Below are positions 12,999-22,255 of a stretch of 64,000 bases of DNA, one piece after another. Location of the stretch: the NCBI GenBank assembly GCA_017311315.1, contig CM029620.1:1555787-1619786 (forward strand), given 5' to 3'. Under the pieces are notes generated by a model. It was not told the origin of the DNA and did not search any database. It saw nothing but the letters and a program-made list of their open reading frames with translations. This DNA comes from Dendrocalamus latiflorus (lineage: Eukaryota; Streptophyta; Magnoliopsida; Poales; Poaceae). Numbering within the stretch: position 1 is the stretch's first letter; each line of letters opens with the position of its first letter. The translations under genes and the position numbers were made by a program.

Positions 12999-15900
12999 TG
13001 TCGGGACCCCGGATTTCCGAACCCGGACCCTCTGTGTATTACTGCACTAGTCCCAGATCAAAGCTAGTGCACACAGTTAAACAGAAATGAATACATAACC
13101 AGCAACGCTTTATTACAATATTAAAGAGTACTGACCACCAGGTCTCATTATTACATTGGAGGTTTCAAGACCTCGCACAATCAAAACACAGCGGAAGCAA
13201 AGTGAAATCAAAGTAGACCCATCAAGATGCCACAGGCAGTTGACTGGGGAAGCGCGACCTAGTCCTCCGGGAAGAATCCATCGCAGCCACAAGCGAAGCA
13301 GAAGTCGTAGTCACCTTCTTGAGCTTCAACTTCCTCTGAGATTTTATTTTTAAGTGTAGCATGTGAGTACATACAGTACTCCGCAAGTCTTGGGAAAAAT
13401 GCATAGATGCAAGGCTTAACAAAGTAAGGCCATAGGGTTCTTTTGCACAAAGCAATATTTGAAATCTCACTTACTACTAATTATTTTCGAAGGCATTAAT
13501 TTAATGAAGTAAATGTTTTAACAGAATTATCTTTCTAGCGAAGGTTCCAACTACCAACACTAGCTAACCAATTACCATTGGTCAAGTTTTAAACTGCGGG
13601 TTCCATCCACCCTCTCTGGCTCCATCCGCCAGGATTCCCTTCCGAGAGTTCCCTCCACTCTCGGAATACAAAACTTTTGATTTTAAAACCAAAACCAGAA
13701 ATCTACCATGTGAATGCATTCCTTGCCCGCCCTTGACCGTGGGCACGGCTATTCGAATAGTTTTACACTCTGCAGAGGTTGTACAACTTTACCCACAAGA
13801 GATAAATTATCCTAAAAGTCAACACGCTTCCTTTGGCATGAGACCCAGATAAAATATCACAAAGCCTTTACCTTACTCTAATCTAGCTAGATACCACCCG
13901 CTGAGGTTTCACCGCAGGTAGGCTAACTGCCCGAACCGAAGCCCCCTCTTGCGCCATATGAGTACAGTAAATCCCTGTCCCTCACTGTGAATAACCAGTC
14001 CATCCCTGGCATCCACTTTCCACTGGTGGCACCTAAACTAGACTATCATAAGTTAGTTAGCTAGGTCATACCCATATAGACTTGTGGTTGTACGGTTAAT
14101 GCTTAGTCTGGACAAACACAAGCGTCGGTCCTTACTTGACTAGGGTGGAACATACACTTAACAAGTTCTCGTGCTTACTGCACCAACCCAAACAGCCATC
14201 CACCCTAATCTAAACCAACTTTCACATTTTTATTTTATTTTAAAATCACAGTGACAACTCCATTTGCCACTTTACTTTCAAACACAAGGATTTAATAATA
14301 AATCATAATTTCCCATTTTCAAGATTTTCCAAAGTTATTAGATAGCAAGACTAAGCATTAACCTACCATGCTAATATTCACAAAGATTAATAGTAATCTC
14401 ATTATTGAGACAAAGGAAGTTCTAGGGTGACAAGGTACATGGCAATCAATGTCAATTGAGGGCATAACAAAGTTGGAATAACTAATTCCTAAAGATTTGA
14501 ACTAGTGACTTTATGTAAATAGCAATGCACATAATTTAAAATATTTTAAAAACATTTCAAAAGCATGGGTTCAAGATGATCACAGGAGACTTGCCTTCTT
14601 GCAGGGTTTCTGGGTCTTCTTGCTGCTGTGAAGAAGGATCGTCGACAACGTTGGAATCTACGCGAGAAAAGACAAAGCAAACAAAGCAAATAAATACAAA
14701 CAAAGACTCAAATAAACTCAAAAACTCAAATAGAGGCCATACTTGGATAGATTCTGATTTTAGACGAATTTAGGAGAAAGGATCAACGGATTCGGAGTTC
14801 GTATGAGGGAGATCGAATATCTGGAAGATTGGCGAGGAAAAGAAATTACTGAGACAATATTTGGATCAAGGAAAATAGAATGCATTTTATGGAGACTTGG
14901 CAAGATTGGAATTTGAATTTTGAAAGTGCACAGAAAATTTGGAATGGAACTGAGGCTTTGAAATTGAACTAGGTATTGGAATTTGAAATTTAAATATTTG
15001 AAATATCAAATAAATTTCAAATATTTCAAAGGATGGAAGAAATGGATAGTTTGGAATTTTTGATGAATTTAGAAATTTGAATGGGCTCAAAGGGAGTTAC
15101 GATGAAGGAGAACGGGCTCCGGGAAGATTAAATTCAGAGAAAATGGAAAAAGGGATTTTCTGGAATTATTTTTCTAAAGGAAAAGAATGTATGACGTCAG
15201 CAATGCGTCAGCGAGGGATTTTCCTTTTTGGCCGATTTATTTTCTCTCTGGAAAATGAAAAGAGGGGCTGACATGTGGGCCCGGTCCATGTGGACCAAGT
15301 CCATGGACCCGGGAAGGAGGTGAGGTGGCAGGGGCGTGCGGTGGCGCTGACTGGACCGAGGGAGGCCGAGGTGGCTGCCACCGGGCGGTCACATGGCGTC
15401 CACGCGGGACGGCGGGGTGAGGTGGCCGGCCGGCGGAGGAGGCCTTCGGGGACCAGGAGCTCGCCGGAGCTCCGGTGGACGGCGGCCGGTGGCGAGGGGC
15501 GGAGGAGGGAGAGAAGAGTGAGGGGAACCCGGGGGTGGGCGCGCGAGTCACCGGAGACGGCCGGAGGGTGGTCGGCGACGGCGAGGGGCGGCGGTGGCTC
15601 GGGTTCCAAGGGGCGGCGGCGCTTCGGCGACGCTCGAGACCGGGGAAGGGGCGGCAGGGGTCAAGGGGCGGCGCGGTGGAGCCGGAGGCGGCGTCGGCCG
15701 GGCGAGAGGGGGCTCGAGCCGACGGCAATCGCTTGCCGTCGAGCTCACCGGCGCTCGGGGAGGGAGGAGCACGGTGAGGCGGCGCTGCGTGGCTCGGGAG
15801 AGGAAGAGGAGAGCAGAGTAGTGTGGGGCGGGGAGAGGGGAGGCCGGGGCTGGCTTTTATAGGGGCGGAGGGGGAGTACGGGCGCGGGGATTTGCCGCCG

Positions 15901-16609
15901 GAGATGGCGGCGGTGGAAAGGAAAGAGGGGGGGGAGAAGGAAAGGGGCGCCGTAGAAGGAAGGGGATCGGGGGAGGGCAAGGATGGAAGGGGCGCGGGTC
16001 TTGCGGAGGAAGAACGGAAAGAAATCGGCGTCGCGCGGGAGGGGGAATCCGGGCCGGCCAGGTGGCGAGCGAGCAGGAGGGGGAGGCGGGATCCGGGTGG
16101 CGGCGTGGGCGGCAATCCGGCCGTCCACGTGGCGGCCGGAGGGAGGGGTTGGATTTTGGAATTTTAATTTTATTTTCTTGATTTTCTGAAAACCCGAGAA
16201 ATAGCAATTAATCTCAGAAAAATATGAAAATACCTCCAGAAATTCCAGAAAAATTCACAGAATCTCCTGGAGATATTTTGGGCTTAAATAAAATATTTCC
16301 AACTAATGTTGATATTTAATTTTCATACTTGAAATACTTTTTATTTTCAAAAATAGGTTTTAAACTCCAGAAAATCCAGGAAACCAAATAAAAGCCAAAT
16401 AACTCCAAATAATTAATTTGAATTAGGATTTTTATATAAATTCAAAATATCTTTTTATTTAACAATATTTTTAGGTTTTACTTAAAATACTTTTCAAATC
16501 TAGCTTTTCAAAAACAGAAATTCAGGGCAAATCCAAATAAAACTCAAATACTTTAAAATAATTAATTTGAATTTAAATTTTTCAGAAGGCAAATTTTTGG
16601 GATGTTACA
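12999..16609 (-). repeat. 5' LTR of element A
   Basis: 3611 bp with the same architecture as the left LTR: hairpin at 13365-13381 and TATA at 15854-15862. It lacks the 245 bp segment at left 10027-10271; a GGGA motif at both edges of the missing segment suggests a microhomology deletion. Confidence 0.97.
15854..15862 (-). promoter_or_regulatory. TATA box of right (5') LTR, element A
   Basis: Minus-strand CTATAAAAG; this copy would drive the genomic transcript of element A. Confidence 0.6.
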
Positions 16610-16614
16610 GGGCG
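16610..16614. repeat. target-site duplication of element A, right
   Basis: GGGCG, identical to 6980-6984. Confidence 0.95.
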
Positions 16615-17152
16615 GCCCCGCTGGGCAGAGAAAGGGAGGAGGGTGTTCGGTCGGCGGGGGAAAAGAGGAGGGAGAGAGAGAAAAATTGGTGGGGCCCACA
16701 TGTAATAGAGAGGAAATTTCGAAAAGAATGAGAGAAAATGAGAAGCTTTAGCAGTTTTTGAAATTTTGAATCTTGAATTTGAATTTCTATTTCCTAATTA
16801 AGATTATTGATTTTAATATTTGAAATTTTATTTCCAAGTTTTGGTTCAATTATCTAGATACAAAATCTAATAGTCCACTATTTTTTATTTTATTGAATTT
16901 TTTGCTATAAATTGTATATATAAATTTTTGAATGTCCAAACATGGGTTTTGTATGCTAATTAAATAAAAAGAAGGAATTTTTGGCTCAGCCTTTCAGAGA
17001 TATGTTTTAATACTCTTTTTGGTTTCATTTTATTATTCTTGAATTTGAATTCAAGATTTTAGTATTTGAATTCTTTATCTGCAAATGTCATTTTCCATTG
17101 TTATTATTTACATGATCATTATTCGTATTTGAAATTTTTTTTGGTTATTGTT
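16615..17152 (-). mobile_element. LTR fragment, right part (U3-like), split by element A
   Basis: Continues the 6652-6979 fragment. GC-rich sequence passes into AT-rich sequence (from about 16740), the same order as in the U3 of LTRs B1 and B2. No TGTTACA-type end is seen; it is cut off by the next repeat near 17153. Confidence 0.5.
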
Positions 17153-17640
17153 GTAGGGGTGGCCCCCACCTAAGCCCAGCCGGCGTGTTAGGAGGTTGTA
17201 AGGCCCAAAATGGGACATGTATAATGACATAAATGCCCCTGAGAGGGATACTAGAGTGTAAGGGCATAATTGTAAAACACTCCCCATATGAATATATATA
17301 TATAGATATGCCATCCAGGCCATGGGGGAAACCCCGACGGACAGAGGGGCCAAATGGCTCGGCAACATGGCTTCGGCCCGTGAAGCCCTTCACCATGAGA
17401 GGCTCCCGTTGTAGAGGTGGCCCCCACCTAAGCCCAGCCGGCCTATTAGGAGGTTGTAAGGCCCAAAATAGGACATGTATAATGACATAAATGCCCCTGA
17501 GAGAGATACTTGAGTGTAAGGGCAAAATTGTAAAACACTCCCCATGTGAATATATATATGCCATCTAGGCCATGGGGGAAACCCTAAGCAATGCTCACCT
17601 AACTCTTCACTACCATACTCTCTCTCTGTTTGGTCTGTAA
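17153..17640 (+). repeat. tandemly duplicated LTR-like leader (about 257 bp period)
   Basis: The block beginning GGTGGCCCCCACCTAAG occurs near 17158 and again near 17415, followed each time by CCCAGCCGGC/T, GGAGGTTGTAAGGCCCAAAA and a CCATGGGGGAAACCC segment. Unit 1 has about 75 bp more before unit 2 starts. Position before a PBS-like site suggests an LTR end with an internal tandem duplication. Confidence 0.8.
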
Positions 17641-17650
17641 CCACGGCTGT

Positions 17651-17668
17651 TGGCGTCGTCCGTGGGGA
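17651..17668 (+). other. PBS-like site of a gypsy-type element
   Basis: TGGCGTCGTCCGTGGGGA resembles the TGGCGCCGTCCGTGGGGA type of primer site known from Tat-lineage grass gypsy elements such as RIRE2 (recalled family pattern). It directly precedes an ATG. Confidence 0.5.
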
Positions 17669-18210
17669 TGACGAGAACAAGCCTCAAGACCTTAAGAAGG
17701 ATGGCACCGAAGAAAACTTCATCATTGGCGAAGAAGAGGAACATGACGGAGCCGCGCGTCAACACCAGAGCTTCGGCGTCGGCAATCGCGAGCGCGGGCG
17801 TCCGCACTAGCGCTGTAGCTACTTACATCGACGCTCATGGCGCGACGGTCGACCCCACCACTGACACGACGATCGACCCCAACCCGGGCACGACTATCGA
17901 CCCCACCGCTGGCGTGACGGTCGACACCGGTAGCACCGGGGTTGTCGGGAGCGGTAACGTCGACACTCATGCTGGCACGGCCACCGCCCCTACATCCGGC
18001 GTGGGAGCAGCGAGCGGCTCTGGTGGCAACATCGGCCCCGTCACCGACTCCGAAATCAACCGCACCGGCACGCCGGGCAACCCAGGAGCGCGGGCGGTGG
18101 TCGCCGCTGTCCCGACGGCGCAACCAAGTGCGCCGATAGCCCCAGCCGCGGTAACGGTGGAATGCTCCTCCTCTAATGCAATGAAATGTGCTCTTGTTGT
18201 TACTAAATAA
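17668..18210 (+). pseudogene. gag-like N-terminal ORF of a truncated gypsy-type element
   Basis: An ATG immediately behind the PBS-like site opens 180 codons. The product starts with a basic stretch (M-T-R-T-S-L-K..., several K/R in the first 25 residues). The middle is an imperfect run of T-I/V-D-P/T-type units (about residues 50-90), followed by a Gly/Ala/Thr/Pro-rich low-complexity tail. No CCHC knuckle or protease motif is present. Position suggests the start of a gag-like or non-autonomous element ORF. Its last codons appear to run into the copia sequence that follows, so the 3' end is probably not native. I do not recognise a specific protein. Confidence 0.45.
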
Positions 18211-18370
18211 AAATTGAAAAAGACAAGCAAAAATAATTAGAAATAAGGACATCATGATTGACAACTTGAACCTAGATGTTGTTAGGCTTAAATTAATTTA
18301 TTAATCTTGACGATAATTGTGAATCTTGCTTGTACTTGCATGATGAATTGTCAAATCTGTAATTGCTCGT

Positions 18371-19240
18371 TACTCTTTTGTTGATCAACTCAAGAATGCC
18401 CTGAATGAACTAACATATTTCAAATGTAGTCATAATCATGTTTGCTTAGATGCTAGTGCTTTAGATGTGATTTCTATTGATGTTTGCCCTTCATCATGCT
18501 CAAATTATACCTTGCTTAAATTAAAATTAGATAGTTCTACTAAGGAATTGTATAAATTTAATTCTTATTATACTTCCTCTTATTGTGAAGATAGTAAACT
18601 TAAATTGAAGGAAATGACTAAAATGGTTCTTCATTCTAGGGTTGCTTTTTGCGAAAACTACACTAAACTCATAATTGAGAATGATGCTCTTAACAAGACA
18701 CTAGAGGAGAAATCTAAAATTGAAAAATCCATGTCCATGACTTCATCTAAAATATTATTTATTCTATTTGTTGTCCTTTTTGCGCCAAAATTGGGGTTGA
18801 TTTAGATGAGATTCATAAGGCTTTTAGGGTCAAGTGTAAGGGGTAGTTGGCTAAGGTTAGAAATTCTCCTTGTTTGTCTTGTGAGGCTTTAAAACTTGAG
18901 GTAAATGTCTATGAAGAGAGATATACTAGGGCAATCAAAGAAAATGAGTATGCCATATGTAAGAACCTAGCCCAAGAAAATAATTACATCAAAAAGACTC
19001 TTGAGAGATTTCTGGTGTGAAGAAGAATCTCAACATGATTCTTAACCAATCTAATGTGTGTGTGAAGAAGAAAGACCTAGGATTTAATTCCATAGAGTAT
19101 TCCAGGAATTACCCACTTAAGATTGTGAGGGTTGTTGAGAATGATAATTTTGAGGTAGAGCCCTCTTAGCCATCTAAGACAGTCTTTATATCTACAGGTT
19201 TTGCCCAAATCCCTTCTAGCAAGATAGGTGCTTTTGCCTC
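18371..19240 (+). pseudogene. copia gag remnant, coiled-coil part
   Basis: Fragments of one frame (clearest 18467-18805) give a Lys/Glu/Leu-rich, coiled-coil-like protein with motifs such as N-A-L-N-E-L and A-L-N-K-T-L-E-E-K, in keeping with the C-terminal part of SIRE/Maximus-type gag. The downstream frame is broken by stops near 18800, 18845 and 19017. The assignment rests on composition and on position ahead of a zinc knuckle and protease; moderate confidence. Confidence 0.5.
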
Positions 19241-19257
19241 AGCAAATTAGACCCATC

Positions 19258-19350
19258 AAATGGTCACATACTATTCCACCTTTTGCAAGAAGGATGGCTA
19301 CATAGTTAAGTTCTGCTTCCGTAGAGACGAGGTTGAGAGGAAAGAGAGTG
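19258..19350 (+). pseudogene. degenerate gag zinc-knuckle region
   Basis: The frame gives C-K-K-D-G-Y-...-F-C-F-R, which matches the C-x-x-x-G-H-x-x-x-x-C spacing of copia nucleocapsid knuckles, with the His replaced by Tyr and the first Cys pair incomplete. Confidence 0.5.
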
Positions 19351-19742
19351 TGTGCTTTGGTGTCCATTAGAGAAGTTCCTTCACCTATGAGTGTTTCTAG
19401 AGCTAGGCAGCCTATCTTTTCTTCTAGACATAGGTCTAGGTTTGTATATGACTTCTTTGACTCCTTTGATGGCTCTAGGCAGCATTTTGGGTTAGGATAT
19501 AATGAGGGTAGATCATGGGTAGCATCTAGGCAGGAGAGTACCGGCCTTTCGGTAGGCCAATTTGGAGTGATATAGGTGGTTCTCGTATGCATTCTCATAA
19601 TTGTCTTGCTAATTATTTTATTCCTACTTCTATTATTGTTCCCAAACATCACATAGTTCAACACTGGATTTCCAAATCTTTTATCACTAACCCCAGTACT
19701 AAGGCATTAATGTTTCCTGCTTTTGCCCTATAGGTCCAGCAT

Positions 19743-20063
19743 ATGAAGAAGGAGGATATGTGGCTTGTCGACTCTGGGTGTTCTCATTACATGACTGGAG
19801 ATTCTATATGGTTCTTCTTCCTCACACGTGTATTCGGCAATAAGTTGATCAAGTTTGGGAATGCATTTATTGGGACCGTGATAGCCAAGGGCACAGTGCG
19901 CATCAACAACTTCATCCTTAAGGATGTCACTTTGGTAAGTAAGGTAAGGTGTAATCTGCTATCTATCTTCCAGCATCTTGATGAGTGTTTATACGTGAGA
20001 TTCAAGAGTGGTGAATGTAGAGTTCTAGACTCCTCGGGTGAGTACGTATTTTGGATCTCTTGA
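19743..20063 (+). pseudogene. copia aspartic protease domain
   Basis: A 106-codon frame carries W-L-V-D-S-G-C-S-H-Y-M-T-G-D near residues 7-20. This is the copia protease active site (D-S-G; the usual motif is D-S-G-C/A-S-x-H-M-T). Downstream residues (G-T-V-I-A-K-G-T-V-R-I, then L-K-D-V-T-L-V) match the usual protease core. The frame ends at a stop before the integrase zinc finger; in an intact element the polyprotein would continue. Neighbours on both sides are gag and integrase remnants. Confidence 0.85.
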
Positions 20064-20123
20064 ATTGAGAGGATCTTTAGTGTTATTTTTGGTATTTCTT
20101 CTACCTCTAACCCTAGGTGTCTT

Positions 20124-20552
20124 GTGGCTTCTGACTCTTATGACTTAGTGTTGTGGCATTATAGGCTTGGACACATAGGATTCAACCACATGACTAGAGT
20201 TAGTAGCAAGAACATGATTAGAGGATTATCTTGGCTTAAGAGTGTTAGAGACCTAGTGTGCATACCCTGTAGATATGGTAAGATGATTTTTGCTTCTTAT
20301 TCACCTCTTACTTTAGTGACGACTTATGGACCTAGACAGTTTCTTCACATGGACACAATTAGTCCTTCCAGAGTCCAGTTTGCAGGAGGATATGGTATAT
20401 GCTTTGTCATTGTAGATGACTACTCTAGGTATTCTTGGGTGTATTTTGTAGTTTCTAAGGATGAGGCATTTGGCTGCTTTAAAGAGTTGGCCCTTAGGCT
20501 AGCAGTTGGCCTCCAAGGAGCCTTGAGAACCATTAGAAGTCATCTAGCATAA
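20124..20552 (+). pseudogene. copia integrase, zinc finger and start of catalytic core
   Basis: The GAG-pre-integrase/HHCC region is clear: L-W-H-Y-R-L-G-H-I-G-F (about residues 10-20) and, further on, V-C-I-P-C, giving H-x-H and C-x-x-C partners. The catalytic core begins with F-L-H-M-D (first acidic residue, about residue 74) and continues V-I-V-D-D-Y-S-R-Y-S-W-V-Y-F. The sequence reaches L-R-T-I-R-S and then breaks; the expected segment with the second catalytic Asp (D-N-G motif) is missing. About 90 bp seem to be deleted before N-G-V-x-E-R-K resumes at 20559. Not functional. Confidence 0.85.
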
Positions 20553-21125
20553 TGGGGTTATAGAAAGAAAGAATAGAACCCTTATAGAGATGGCTAGAAT
20601 CATGTTAGATGAGCAAGGCACCTATATGGAGGTTTTGGGCTAAGATGATCTCTAATGCTTGCTATGTGTCCAATAGGTTTTTCTTGAGATTGGTTATAGG
20701 CAGACTTCTTTTGAGCTTAGATTTGGTCATAGACCTAGCATCTCTCATTTTAAGATATTTGGTTGCAAGTGCTTAATTCTTAAACAAAGAAACTTACATA
20801 AATTTGAATTAATAAATTATGATGGCTTTTCCTTAGATATCCTTCTCATTCTCGTGGCTATTGTGTATTTAATTTGGATACTAACAAAATTGTTGAGACT
20901 TATGAAATCACTTTTGATGAGGCTAGTCCTAATACTAGACCCGACGGTGCAGGTACAGAGGTACATGATGATCAGGAGAGCATCTCCATCGATGATGACT
21001 CGGACATAGAGGATGAGGACCAAATCCATCCTTTAGTCACTCCTGAGTTAGTTGCAAAACCTACTTCTACTTCTGCGCCTTCACAGGCAGTTCGAGTGGC
21101 CCTGTCCTACCTCCACAGCCCATGA
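20553..21125 (+). pseudogene. copia integrase C-terminal half, frameshifted
   Basis: Different frames carry E-R-K-N-R-T-L-I-E-M-A-R-I-M-L-D-E (20570-20630), then N-A-C-Y-V-S-N-R (near 20655), then F-G-H-R-P-S-I-S-H-F-K-I-F-G-C-K-C (near 20725-20770) and an acidic linker with D-T-N-K-I-V-E-T-Y-E and D-D-D-S-D-I-E-D-E-D (20874-21020). At least two frameshifts separate them. Confidence 0.75.
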
Positions 21126-21359
21126 GGTAGGGGCCACATCTGCACCAAGACCTCCACATCATATTCAGTGATGACACCCTCCAGAGCAGATGATTGGGGA
21201 TCTTCACAAGTGAGTTATTGTTCCAGTTTTATCTCTCCAAATTCTCCAGTGCATTTTGCTTTTGTTGCGTCTCTTGAACCCCGAGATGTCACCATACTTT
21301 ATCTAATTCCTCTTTGGTCAATGCTATACACGAAAAGCTTAAAAATTTAAAAGAAACAA

Positions 21360-22255
21360 AGTCTAGACTTTAGTTGAATATCCTCCTAATCATAATGTAA
21401 TTGGAATAAAATGGGTTTTCAAACATAAATAAAGTAAGGATGGGTTGGTAGTTCACAACAACGCTAGGGTTGTTGCTCAAGGTTATTCCTAGGTAGAGAG
21501 CTTAGACTATGAAGAGACTTTTGCGCCTGTAGCTAGATTAGAAGCTATTCACATATTGTTAACATCCACGGTGTTTAAGGGCTCTAAGTTTTTTCAAATG
21601 GATGTCAAGAGTGCTTTTCTTAATAGTTTCATAAAAGAAGAGGTTTATATCAAGCAGCCTTCTAGTTTTGAAAACCCCAAATTCGTAAACCATATGTGTA
21701 AACTCTTCAATGCCTTGTATAGATTGAAGCAAGCCCTTACAGCTTGGTATCATAGGATCATAGGATTTAGAGTTTCTTTCTTAAAAATGATTTTCAAATA
21801 AGAATGGTACATAAAACTTCACCCTCAAGCATGGCAGTGACCTTTTATTTGTTCAGATTATATGGATGAGATCATATTTAGTAATTCTTGTCATGCTTCG
21901 GTATCTAGATTTTCAGATTCTATGAGCAAGAAACTCAAAATGAGCATGATGGGTGAGCTGATCTTCTTCTTTTGTCTTCAAGTCAAGCAACTTAAAGAAG
22001 AGACTTTCATTCATCAAAGCAAGTGCACAAAGAATCTTCTTCGGCACTTCTACAGGGGAAGCAACAAGCCAATGTCTACTCTAATTTCACTTTACTGTGC
22101 TGGGTCCTGATGAGGATGGAGAGCCCAAGGCCCAGAAGGAGTACAATAGTATGATCGGCTCTCTCCTGTACAACACGGCGTCGAGGATGGGCATACAGTT
22201 TGCTGTGTGTCTATGTACTCAATTTCAACCTTTCCATCATGCCTCACATCGTCTA
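21360..22255 (+). pseudogene. copia reverse transcriptase, decayed, catalytic motif altered
   Basis: Pieces in order: W-V-F-K then A-R-V-V-A-Q-G-Y-S (about 21405-21490), L-D-Y-E-E-T-F-A-P-V-A-R-L-E-A-I (21505-21550), F-Q-M-D-V-K-S-A-F-L-N (21590-21625), N-A-L-Y-R-L-K-Q (21705-21730), then Y-M-D-E-I-I-F at 21859-21880 where copia RT has Y-V-D-D; the second catalytic Asp is lost. M-M-G-E-L follows, then D-E-D-G-E-P and a connection segment up to 22255. In-frame stops replace expected Gln codons (TAA near 21430, TAG near 21490), and a frame break lies near 21800-21855. The sequence ends at the LTR B2 start. Confidence 0.9.

Larger units (their letters stand above)
6985..16609 (-). mobile_element. 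complete non-autonomous gypsy-type LTR retrotransposon (element A)
   Basis: Two near-identical LTRs (6985-10827 and 12999-16609) flank 2171 bp. Both LTRs run TG...CA, a 5 bp duplication GGGCG brackets the whole, a PBS lies next to the right LTR and a polypurine tract next to the left one; these place the 5' LTR on the right and transcription on the minus strand. The internal region has no gag, protease, RT, RNase H or integrase, so mobility would depend on proteins from another element. The last internal codons on the minus strand can be read N-L-G-V-E-I-L-S-K-G, which resembles the pol C terminus of Ty3/gypsy chromoviruses; with the tRNA-iMet primer site this suggests a deletion derivative of a Tekay-like chromovirus (inference). 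RIRE3, RIRE8 and Retrosat2 of rice have LTRs of comparable size and are candidates; I cannot assign the family. Confidence 0.95.
18225..22255 (+). mobile_element. decayed Ty1-copia element (SIRE/Maximus-like), copy 1
   Basis: Gag-like, zinc-knuckle, protease, integrase and RT remnants follow in copia order (protease before integrase before RT). Multiple stops, frameshifts and an internal integrase deletion make it non-functional. No LTR of its own is visible. It stops inside the RT/RNase H connection, exactly where LTR B2 begins at 22256; its continuation is not found after the B/D complex. Confidence 0.85.

Noticed and set aside
7142..13470. Small frames of 63-82 codons found identically at about 7142-7456 and 13156-13470
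   Set aside because: Identity reflects the two LTRs of one young element, not protein conservation.
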